Shown here piece after piece: positions 1 through 6,134 of a stretch of DNA of 14,217 nucleotides. Position 1 is the first letter of the stretch. Each line of letters begins with the position of its first letter. The position numbers and the translations under genes were made by a program. The notes under the pieces are model-generated. The model made no database searches and was not told where the DNA came from. It was given only the letters and a program-made list of their open reading frames with translations. Location of the stretch: contig CAAFFL010000266.1 in NCBI GenBank assembly GCA_900762125.1, positions 1 to 14,217 on the forward strand, written 5' to 3'. This DNA comes from an uncultured Prevotella sp. GTDB lineage: Bacteria; Bacteroidota; Bacteroidia; Bacteroidales; Bacteroidaceae.

Positions 1-675
1 GAAGAGATGTTCGACAACATCGCTCCCACCTACGACACGCTCAACCACCGCCTCTCGTGGGACATTGACAAAGGCTGGCGGCAGCGCGCCATCCGGCAGC
101 TGGAGCCTTTTCACCCGCAGACGATGCTCGACATCGCCACCGGCACAGGCGACTTTGCCATCCTTGCTGCCAAGATGCTCAAGCCACAAAAGCTCATCGG
201 GGCCGACATCTCCGAGGGCATGATGGCCATCGGTCGCCAGAAGGTGGAGAAGGAAAGCCTGCAGACGGTCATCGACTTCCGCAAGGAGGACTGCTTGAAC
301 ATGTCCTTCCCCGACGACACCTTCGACGCGGTGACGGCGGCCTTCGGCATCCGCAACTTTCAGGATCTGGACCAAGGACTCAAGGAGATCTGCCGCGTGC
401 TGAAGAAGGGTGGCCATCTGAGCATCGTGGAGCTCACGACGCCTGTCCACTTCCCGATGAAGCAGCTCTTCCTCATCTACTCCCACGTCGTGATGCCCCT
501 CTATGGCGCACTGATTTCTAAGGACAAGGCAGCCTACAACTACCTCACGGCAAGCATCGAGGCGTTCCCACAAGGCGAGCAAATGATGGACATCTTCCGC
601 AAGGCGGGCTTTGCCAAAGCATCGTTCCGTCGGCTGACGTTCGGCATCTGCACCATGTATTTCGCAGAAAAATAA
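1..675 (+). CDS. menG: Demethylmenaquinone methyltransferase MenG/UbiE (5' partial)
   Basis: SAM-dependent methyltransferase for the last step of menaquinone synthesis (demethylmenaquinone to menaquinone) in the cytoplasm or at the inner membrane face. The reading frame is open to the left edge: two Glu codons precede the first ATG at 7. That Met lies in the conserved MFDNIAPTYD stretch, which in relatives is about 20 residues inside the protein, so the true start is upstream of the window. Seen in order: SAM motif I (LDIATGTGDFA), an acidic loop (GADISEGMM), the FGIRNF motif, and the UbiE C-terminal signature with YNYLTASIEAFPQGEQM followed by AGF. The C-terminus is complete. Bacteroidota use menaquinone rather than ubiquinone, which favours the menG name (family knowledge). 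aroE follows after 18 nt, so the two are probably cotranscribed. Confidence 0.93.
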   Translation, partial: EEMFDNIAPTYDTLNHRLSWDIDKGWRQRAIRQLEPFHPQTMLDIATGTGDFAILAAKMLKPQKLIGADISEGMMAIGRQKVEKESLQTVIDFRKEDCLNMSFPDDTFDAVTAAFGIRNFQDLDQGLKEICRVLKKGGHLSIVELTTPVHFPMKQLFLIYSHVVMPLYGALISKDKAAYNYLTASIEAFPQGEQMMDIFRKAGFAKASFRRLTFGICTMYFAEK

Positions 676-693
676 CAATAAAACCATTGGCTT

Positions 694-1440
694 ATGGACA
701 AGTATGGATTAATCGGTTATCCGCTCGGGCATTCGTTCTCCATCAGCTACTTCAATGAGAAGTTCCAGAATGAAGGCATCGACGCAGCGTACGAGAACTT
801 TGAGATTCCCGACATAAAGGCCCTGCCAGAGGTGCTCGACTCCAATCCGGAGCTGCGAGGCCTTAACGTGACCATTCCCTACAAAGAGAAAGTCATCAGC
901 TACCTTGACGCTCTCAGTCCGGAAGCCCGCGAGATCGGTGCGGTGAACGTCATCAAGGTGGAGCACAAGAGCCGGAAGATCTCGCTGAAAGGCTACAACA
1001 GCGACGTCATCGGCTTCACCAAGAGCATCGAGCCACTGCTGGAGCGCTACCATAAGAAAGCCTTGATCCTCGGCACCGGCGGCGCGTCGAAGGCCATCGA
1101 GTATGGTCTGCACTCGCTCGGGCTGGAGACGATGAAGGTGAGCCGTTCAGAGAAGTCGGGCTGCATCCAGTATAAACAGCTGAAGGCAGAGGACATGAAG
1201 GAGTACAACGTCATCGTCAACTGCACGCCCTGTGGCATGTACCCCCACACTGACGAATGTCCTACCCTACCCTACGAAGGCATGGATACGCACACATTGC
1301 TCTATGACCTGATCTACAACCCCGACGAGACGCTCTTCATGAAGAAGGGCAAGGAGCAGGGCGCTACGGTGAAGAACGGCCTGGAGATGCTTCTGCTGCA
1401 AGCCTTCGCCAGCTGGGAGTTCTGGAATGAAGACCTTTGA
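694..1440 (+). CDS. aroE: Shikimate dehydrogenase AroE
   Basis: NADPH-dependent reduction of 3-dehydroshikimate to shikimate in the aromatic amino acid (chorismate) pathway. The 248-residue length suits a compact stand-alone AroE. The substrate domain shows GYPLGHSFSISYF near the N-terminus, NVTIPYK with the catalytic Lys at residue 64, GAVNVI, and YNSD with the partner Asp at 104. The nucleotide domain has the glycine loop ILGTGGASKA (about 125-134) and SRS at the usual phosphate-recognition position. NCTPCGMYP and NGLEMLLLQ complete the signature. The ATG lies 18 nt after menG, with no rival start. The TGA stop falls inside the first copy of a 7-bp repeat array, so the last codons (Glu-Asp-Leu) may have been shaped by that repeat. 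Family assignment is secure. Confidence 0.95.
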   Translation: MDKYGLIGYPLGHSFSISYFNEKFQNEGIDAAYENFEIPDIKALPEVLDSNPELRGLNVTIPYKEKVISYLDALSPEAREIGAVNVIKVEHKSRKISLKGYNSDVIGFTKSIEPLLERYHKKALILGTGGASKAIEYGLHSLGLETMKVSRSEKSGCIQYKQLKAEDMKEYNVIVNCTPCGMYPHTDECPTLPYEGMDTHTLLYDLIYNPDETLFMKKGKEQGATVKNGLEMLLLQAFASWEFWNEDL

Positions 1441-1467
1441 CCTTTGACCTTTGAACTTTGAACTTTA
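1434..1467 (+). repeat. Tandem 7-bp repeats, left arm of inverted repeat
   Basis: Near-perfect tandem heptamers: three copies of cctttga (1434-1440, 1441-1447, 1448-1454), then actttga (1455-1461) and a degenerate end. They cover the last two codons and the stop of aroE and run into the intergenic region. The arm is the reverse complement of 1544-1577, with about 30 of 34 positions matching, and 76 nt lie between the arms. The transcript could therefore form a long imperfect stem over the aroE-purM junction. I see no U-run that would make it a standard terminator. Confidence 0.85.
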
Positions 1468-1538
1468 TGATTACCCATAAGTTTAACGTTCAAGTTTCAA
1501 TGCTCAAAGATGAATTAAATAGAAAAAAAATACAAATC

Positions 1539-2735
1539 ATGGACAAAGTTCAAAGTTCAAAGCTCAAAGTTCAAAGTAACAGATACATGATGCGTGGCGT
1601 GAGTGCTGCCAAGGAAGACGTGCACAATGCCATCAAGAACATCGACAAAGGAATCTTCCCGCAAGCGTTCTGCAAGATCATCCCCGACACTCTCGGTGGT
1701 GATCCGGAGTATTGCAACATCATGCATGCCGACGGCGCTGGCACGAAGTCGTCGCTGGCCTACATGTATTGGAAGGAGACCGGCGACCTGAGCGTATGGA
1801 AAGGCATCGCACAGGATGCCGTGGTGATGAACACTGACGATCTGCTCTGCGTGGGCGCCGTAGACAACATCCTCGTCTCCAGCACCATTGGCCGCAACAA
1901 GATGCTCGTTCCAGGCGACGTCATCTCAGCCATCATCAATGGCACCGACGAGCTACTGGCTGAGATGCGCGACATGGGCATCGGCATCTACCCCACCGGC
2001 GGTGAGACGGCCGACGTGGGCGACCTCGTGCGGACCATCATTGTCGACTCCACCGTCACCTGCCGCATGAAGCGCAGCGACGTCATCAACAATGCCAACA
2101 TCCGGCCCGGAGACGTCATCGTCGGACTGAGTTCCACGGGGCAGGCCACCTATGAGCACCGTTACAACGGCGGCATGGGCTCCAACGGATTGACGAGCGC
2201 CCGCCATGATGTCTTTGCGAAGTATCTGGCAGAGAAGTTCCCAGAGAGCTACGACCACGCTGTGCCCGACGAACTGGTCTATAGTGGTAAGTACCACCTG
2301 ACGGACAAGATCGACGGCGTACCCGTGAATGCTGGCGAACTGGTGCTCTCCCCTACCCGCACCTATGCCCCTGTCATCAAGCGCCTCCTCGACGAGCTGC
2401 GGCCGGAGATCCACGGCATGGTGCACTGCACCGGCGGTGCACAGACCAAGGTGCTCCACTTTGTGGGCGACAACTGCCGCGTCATCAAGGACAACATGTT
2501 CCCCGTGCCACCACTCTTCCAGATCATCCACGACTGCTCCGGCACCGACTGGAAGGAGATGTACCAGGTTTTCAACATGGGTCACCGCATGGAGATCTAT
2601 GTCCGTCCCGAGGTGGCCGACCAGGTCATCGCCATCAGCAAGTCGTTCAACATCGACGCACAGGTCATTGGCCACATTGAGGAAGGCAAGCGCTCGCTGA
2701 CCATCAAGTCGGAGTTCGGAGAGTTCAATTACTAA
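1539..2735 (+). CDS. purM: PurM-type phosphoribosylformylglycinamidine cyclo-ligase (AIR synthase), Bacteroidota form
   Basis: ATP-dependent ring closure of FGAM to AIR, step five of purine synthesis. The 398 residues (from 1539) exceed the roughly 345 of the E. coli enzyme. Landmarks that align with canonical PurM are DGAGTK (residues 65-70; DGVGTK in E. coli), MNTDDL (CVNDL), TGGETAD (VGGETAE), LSPTRTY (LAPTRIY), HCTGGA and MYQVFNMGHRM (MYRTFNCGVGM). An insertion, QATYEHRYNGGMGSNG, replaces the short SSGPHSNG loop. The start is uncertain. ATG 1539 follows the A-rich tract typical of Bacteroidota starts. ATGs at 1467 and 1500 and a TTG at 1458 are also in frame. ATG 1587 or 1590 would remove the repeat-encoded leader, but also part of the usual N-terminus (SNRYMMRGVSA). 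prfA follows after 39 nt. Function is inferred from family; some relatives may be labelled only AIR synthase-related. Confidence 0.85.
   Translation: MDKVQSSKLKVQSNRYMMRGVSAAKEDVHNAIKNIDKGIFPQAFCKIIPDTLGGDPEYCNIMHADGAGTKSSLAYMYWKETGDLSVWKGIAQDAVVMNTDDLLCVGAVDNILVSSTIGRNKMLVPGDVISAIINGTDELLAEMRDMGIGIYPTGGETADVGDLVRTIIVDSTVTCRMKRSDVINNANIRPGDVIVGLSSTGQATYEHRYNGGMGSNGLTSARHDVFAKYLAEKFPESYDHAVPDELVYSGKYHLTDKIDGVPVNAGELVLSPTRTYAPVIKRLLDELRPEIHGMVHCTGGAQTKVLHFVGDNCRVIKDNMFPVPPLFQIIHDCSGTDWKEMYQVFNMGHRMEIYVRPEVADQVIAISKSFNIDAQVIGHIEEGKRSLTIKSEFGEFNY
1544..1578 (+). repeat. Tandem 7-bp repeats, right arm, inside the purM 5' region
   Basis: Five tandem heptamers: caaagtt (1544-1550), caaagtt (1551-1557), caaagct (1558-1564), caaagtt (1565-1571) and caaagta (1572-1578). 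They are in inverted orientation relative to 1434-1467. Between the arms lie further degenerate relatives such as gttcaag, tttcaat and gctcaaa. If purM starts at 1539, this array is translated as a Lys/Val/Gln/Ser-rich leader (KVQSSKLKVQS) between the start Met and the conserved part of the protein. Seven is not a multiple of three, so a gain or loss of one unit would shift the frame. Confidence 0.85.
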
Positions 2736-2774
2736 TCACGTGAACATCAAACCATTATTGTCTGAGAAAGATCA

Positions 2775-3887
2775 ATGGCTGAAAAGAATAGCATACTAGA
2801 GAAACTCGAGGGTCTGGAGGCACGCTACGAGGAGGTGAGCACACTGATCACCGACCCGGATGTCATCGCTGACCAACAGCGTTATGTCAAACTGACCCGA
2901 GAGTATAAGGAATTGGGCGACATCATGGATGCCCGCAAGCGTTACATCGCCTGCCTCAACGCCATCAGCGAGGCCAAGGACGTCATTGCCAACGAGAGCG
3001 ATCCCGACATGAAGGCTATGGCGCGCGAAGAGCTGCAGGAGAACGAAGCCTTGCAGCCGAAGCTCGAAGAAGAGATCAAGATGGACCTCGTGCCGAAGGA
3101 TCCCGAGGACGCCAAGAACGTGCAGATGGAGATCCGCGCCGGAACGGGCGGTGACGAGGCAGCACTGTTTGCCGGCGACCTCTTTAATATGTATAAGCGC
3201 TACTGCGAGAAAAAGGGCTGGACCATTGCCGTGACCGACGCCAACGAGGGCGCCGTCGGTGGCTTCAAGGAGATTGACTTCGCCGTCTCGGGCGACAATG
3301 TCTATGGCACACTGAAGTATGAGTCGGGCGTCCACCGCGTGCAGCGTGTACCTGCCACAGAGACGCAAGGCCGCATGCACACCTCGGCCGCTACCGTGGC
3401 CGTACTCCCTGAGGCCGAGAAGTTTGAGGTACACATCAACGAGGGCGACATCAAGTGGGACACGTTCCGCTCCAGTGGTGCCGGTGGCCAAAACGTGAAC
3501 AAGGTGAGCTCCGGCGTTCGTCTGCGCTATCCGTGGAAGAATCCCGAGACCGGCGAGGTGGAGGAGATCCTCATCGAGTGTACCGAGACGCGTGACCAGC
3601 CGAAGAATAAGGAGCGTGCACTGAGCCGTCTCTACACCTATATCTACGATCACGAGCACGCCAAATACAAGAACGACATCGACAGCCGTCGCAAGAGCCT
3701 TGTCTCCACGGGCGACCGATCGGCAAAGATCCGCACCTACAACTTCCCGCAGGGACGCGTCACCGACCACCGCATCGGCTACACCACGCACGACCTCCAG
3801 GGCTTCCTCGGTGGCGATATTCAGGACATGATCGACCACCTCACCGTGGCCGAGAATGCCGAGAAGCTCAAGGAGAGCGAGCTCTAA
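2775..3887 (+). CDS. prfA: Peptide chain release factor 1
   Basis: Class I release factor that reads UAA and UAG in the ribosomal A site and triggers peptidyl-tRNA hydrolysis. The 370 residues fit the family. The codon-recognition tripeptide is PAT (193-195, in RVPATETQGRMHTSA), which is the RF1 form; RF2 has SPF. The catalytic GGQ is at 237-239 in FRSSGAGGQNVNKV; its Gln is the usual PrmC methylation site. The N-terminal part (about 1-100) is the helical domain, and TYNFPQGRVTDHR marks the conserved C-terminal segment. ATG 2775 begins MAEKNSILEKLEGLE, as expected. It lies 39 nt after purM and reads as part of the same transcription unit. No clear terminator follows; the next 219 nt hold a repeat array before pyrF. 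Confidence 0.97.
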   Translation: MAEKNSILEKLEGLEARYEEVSTLITDPDVIADQQRYVKLTREYKELGDIMDARKRYIACLNAISEAKDVIANESDPDMKAMAREELQENEALQPKLEEEIKMDLVPKDPEDAKNVQMEIRAGTGGDEAALFAGDLFNMYKRYCEKKGWTIAVTDANEGAVGGFKEIDFAVSGDNVYGTLKYESGVHRVQRVPATETQGRMHTSAATVAVLPEAEKFEVHINEGDIKWDTFRSSGAGGQNVNKVSSGVRLRYPWKNPETGEVEEILIECTETRDQPKNKERALSRLYTYIYDHEHAKYKNDIDSRRKSLVSTGDRSAKIRTYNFPQGRVTDHRIGYTTHDLQGFLGGDIQDMIDHLTVAENAEKLKESEL

Positions 3888-3924
3888 GACATTTCTCGAG
3901 TGCGCCGGTATCTATTCTGACCAG

Positions 3925-4054
3925 TACAAACGGCTTGTAGGCGCCTACAAAGGAGTCGTACTCGCCTACAAGACCTTCGTACTGCAGTCGATGAACCTTT
4001 GTATCCCCGTTACAAGACGTTCGGATTCCTGTTACAAGGCGTTTGTACTACTGC
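3925..4054. repeat. Six tandem 21-22-bp dyad units upstream of pyrF
   Basis: Units start at 3925, 3946, 3967, 3989, 4011 and 4033 (periods 21, 21, 22, 22, 22). The shared pattern is TACAA, five variable bases, a TTGTA-like half, then 6-7 variable bases. Units 1 and 6 have both halves perfect (tacaa-acggc-ttgta and tacaa-ggcgt-ttgta). Units 2, 3 and 5 vary in the right half, and unit 4 keeps only the right half. The junction of units 1 and 2 makes a perfect 16-bp palindrome at 3935-3950. The array fills most of the 219-nt prfA-pyrF gap. Units resemble each other but are not identical and have no spacers, so this is not CRISPR. Function is unknown: operator array, structured leader or a dispersed repeat family are all possible. 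Confidence 0.75.
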
Positions 4055-4106
4055 CACAGCACTTGAATCGTTATACAATAGCAATCAAATTAAACCATCA
4101 TACCCT

Positions 4107-4928
4107 ATGGACAGAAAGCAACTAGTCAACCAAATATTCACCAAGAAGACCTTCCTCTGCGTGGGTCTCGACACCGACCTCCGCAAGATTCCCGAGCATC
4201 TGCTCACAGAGGAGGACCCCATCTTCGAGTTCAACAAACAGATCATTGATGCCACGGCGCCTTTCTGTGTGGCCTACAAGCCCAACCTCGCGTTCTATGA
4301 GAGCGCCGGCGTGAAGGGCATGATGTCCTTTGAGCGCACCATCGACTATCTGAAGAAGTTCTATCCTGAGCACTTCATCATTGCCGATGCCAAGCGCGGG
4401 GACATTGGTAACACCTCGACGATGTATGCCCGCACCTTCTTTGAGGAGTATAACTTGGATGCTCTGACGGTGGCGCCCTACATGGGTGAGGACAGTGTGA
4501 AGCCGTTCCTGGACTATAATGGAAAGTGGGTGATCCTTCTGGCCCTGACCTCCAACAAGGGTTCCCTCGACTTTCAGCTTACGGAGGACGCCCAGGGCGA
4601 GCGCCTGTTCGAGAAGGTCATCCGCAAGAGTCAGGAATGGGGCACGGCGGACAACATGATGTACGTCGTCGGCGCCACACGCGGACAGATGTTTGAGGAC
4701 ATCCGTAAGGTGGCCCCCAACCACTTCCTCCTGGTTCCCGGCGTGGGTGCACAGGGCGGCAGTCTGCAGGAGGTGTGCAAATACGGTATCATCAAGGACT
4801 GCGGACTGCTGGTCAACTCCAGTCGCGGCATCATCTATGCCAGCCACGACAAGGACTTCGCGCAGGCTGCTGCCCGCAAGGCCGAAGCCCTGCAACAGGA
4901 GATGGCCGTAGAGCTCGCAAAGCTCTAA
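4107..4928 (+). CDS. pyrF: Orotidine 5'-phosphate decarboxylase
   Basis: Decarboxylates OMP to UMP, the last step of de novo pyrimidine synthesis, in the cytosol. The 273 residues match the longer, type 2 branch of the family. FLCVGLDTDLRKIP is near the N-terminus. The catalytic DAKRGD segment is at residues 94-99, with the Lys at 96 and the second Asp at 99. LLVNSSRGIIYAS near the C-terminus forms the phosphate-binding end of the barrel. ATG 4107 (MDRKQLVNQIF) is chosen because the open frame upstream only reads through the tandem repeat array and adds residues with no family likeness. The 219-nt gap after prfA suggests its own promoter, but I could not identify one. A hairpin just after the stop closes the unit. 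Confidence 0.95.
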   Translation: MDRKQLVNQIFTKKTFLCVGLDTDLRKIPEHLLTEEDPIFEFNKQIIDATAPFCVAYKPNLAFYESAGVKGMMSFERTIDYLKKFYPEHFIIADAKRGDIGNTSTMYARTFFEEYNLDALTVAPYMGEDSVKPFLDYNGKWVILLALTSNKGSLDFQLTEDAQGERLFEKVIRKSQEWGTADNMMYVVGATRGQMFEDIRKVAPNHFLLVPGVGAQGGSLQEVCKYGIIKDCGLLVNSSRGIIYASHDKDFAQAAARKAEALQQEMAVELAKL

Positions 4929-4941
4929 AATCATTACACAG

Positions 4942-4971
4942 ACAGCATGCAAGTGTGCAATTGCATGCTGT
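4942..4971 (+). terminator. Hairpin after pyrF, probable terminator
   Basis: A perfect 11-bp stem (acagcatgcaa at 4942-4952 with ttgcatgctgt at 4961-4971) and an 8-nt loop, 13 nt after the pyrF stop. Only a short T-run follows, so efficiency is uncertain. Its place between pyrF and the lpxD promoter fits transcription termination. Confidence 0.65.
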
Positions 4972-5030
4972 TTATGGCTTAAAAAACTCAAATAATGTCT
5001 TTATCCTCCTTATTTTATTAGATTATTTAT

Positions 5031-5038
5031 TACCTTTG
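5031..5038 (+). promoter_or_regulatory. Bacteroidota -7 promoter element upstream of lpxD
   Basis: tacctttg is an exact match to the TAnnTTTG -7 consensus of the Bacteroidota primary sigma factor. It lies in an AT-rich stretch 26 nt before the lpxD ATG at 5065, downstream of the pyrF hairpin. No convincing TTTG -33 element is visible at the usual distance. Transcription would begin a few bases downstream, leaving a short leader. It would drive lpxD, lpxC-fabZ, lpxA and miaA. Confidence 0.6.
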
Positions 5039-5064
5039 CACTATTAACTAATATTTTGAGCAGA

Positions 5065-6105
5065 ATGGAATTTACCGCAAAGCAAATCGCACAATTCATC
5101 CAAGGAAGGGTTGAAGGCGACGAAAATGCCAGCGTCCACACGTTCGCAAAGATTGAGGAAGGTGTCACGGGGGCTATTTCGTTCCTCGCCAATCCAAAAT
5201 ACATTCATTACCTCTACGAGACACAGTCGTCCATCGTGCTCGTGGATGACAGCATCGAGCTGGAGAAACCGGCATCGACGACACTCATCCGTGTGAAGAA
5301 TGCACGCGACTGTGTGGCCAAGCTCCTGCAGCTCTATGAGGCTGCCAAGCCCAAGAAGACGGGTATTGACTCGCTGGCGTTCATCTCGCCCAAGGCTACC
5401 ATTGGCAAGGATGCCTATGTCGGAGCCTTTGCCTACATCGGTGATGGTGCTGTCGTCGGCGATGGTTGCCAGGTGTATCCCCATGCCACCATCTGCGACA
5501 ATGTGAAGGTGGGCAACAACTGCATCATCTATCCCAATGCGGTCATCTATCACGACTGTAAGGTTGGCAACAACTGTACGCTCCATGCCGGTAGTGTCAT
5601 TGGTGCCGACGGCTTTGGCTTTGCACCGAACCCCGAGACGAACCAATACGACAAGATTCCGCAGATTGGCATCGTCGTCCTGGAAGATAATGTTGAGATT
5701 GGCGCCAACACTTGCATCGACCGCTCAACGATGGGTGCTACATACGTTCGCAAGGGCGTGAAGCTCGACAACCTCGTGCAGATTGCCCACAACGACGACA
5801 TCGGCGAGAACACCGTGATGTCCGCACAGGTGGGTGTGGCCGGTTCGACAAAGGTCGGCCAGTGGTGCATGTTCGGCGGTCAGGTCGGCGTCAGTGGCCA
5901 TATCACCATTGGTGACCGTGTGCTCCTCGGTGCACAGTCGGGTGCTCCCGCCTCGCTGAAGAGCAACCAGACACTCATCGGCACGCCGCCCATGCCGAAG
6001 ATTTCTTACTTCAAGAGTCAGGCCATCTTCCAGCGTCTGCCGGAGATCTACAAGCAGCTCAATGCCTTGCAGAAAGAGGTAGAAGAACTGAAGAAGGGCA
6101 AATAG
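5065..6105 (+). CDS. lpxD: UDP-3-O-acylglucosamine N-acyltransferase LpxD
   Basis: Transfers a 3-hydroxyacyl chain from acyl-ACP to the 2-amino group of UDP-3-O-acyl-glucosamine, the third step of lipid A synthesis. The protein has 346 residues. The N-terminal domain (about 1-100; MEFTAKQIAQFIQGRVEGDE, then ISFLANPKY) is the uridine-binding part. Hexapeptide repeats (IGKDAYVGAFAYIGDGAVVG and on) form the left-handed beta-helix from about 110 to 300. The catalytic His is at 242 in IAHNDDIGENTVMSAQ, preceded by the DGFGFAPN loop. A charged C-terminal helix (LNALQKEVEELKKGK) matches the trimer-end helix of the family. ATG 5065 matches the family N-terminus and is preferred to the in-frame TTG at 5056. 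lpxC-fabZ follows after 29 nt. Confidence 0.96.
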   Translation: MEFTAKQIAQFIQGRVEGDENASVHTFAKIEEGVTGAISFLANPKYIHYLYETQSSIVLVDDSIELEKPASTTLIRVKNARDCVAKLLQLYEAAKPKKTGIDSLAFISPKATIGKDAYVGAFAYIGDGAVVGDGCQVYPHATICDNVKVGNNCIIYPNAVIYHDCKVGNNCTLHAGSVIGADGFGFAPNPETNQYDKIPQIGIVVLEDNVEIGANTCIDRSTMGATYVRKGVKLDNLVQIAHNDDIGENTVMSAQVGVAGSTKVGQWCMFGGQVGVSGHITIGDRVLLGAQSGAPASLKSNQTLIGTPPMPKISYFKSQAIFQRLPEIYKQLNALQKEVEELKKGK

Positions 6106-6134
6106 TTCAATCAACGATTAACATTCAACCGACA

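Noticed and set aside
1458..1538. Longer PurM starting at TTG 1458, ATG 1467 or ATG 1500
   Set aside because: The extra residues have no family likeness and derive from heptamer relatives. ATG 1539 follows a long A-rich tract suited to Bacteroidota initiation. This choice is not certain.
1434..1578. Factor-independent terminator between aroE and purM
   Set aside because: The inverted repeat is AT-rich in pattern with a 76-nt loop and is followed by coding sequence rather than a U-run.
2796..3839. 347-codon open frame on the minus strand opposite prfA
   Set aside because: Same shadow pattern as other antisense frames here; no motif, and prfA is certain on the other strand.
3925..4054. CRISPR array
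   Set aside because: Units are contiguous, degenerate and about 22 bp, with no constant repeat separated by unique spacers and no cas genes nearby.
3999..4106. N-terminal extension of PyrF to 3999
   Set aside because: The added codons read the repeat array. Family likeness begins at MDRKQLVNQIF (4107).
3888..4106. TAnnTTTG promoter for pyrF
   Set aside because: The best candidate (aacctttg within the array) lacks the first T, and no -33 partner is placed well; not strong enough to list.
3856..4125. Possible small gene on the plus strand between prfA and pyrF
   Set aside because: It begins inside prfA and runs through the 21-22-bp repeat array. The residues only reflect the repeats and match nothing I know.
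4122..4991. 289-codon open frame on the minus strand opposite pyrF
   Set aside because: Antisense shadow of pyrF with no domain or plausible start context.
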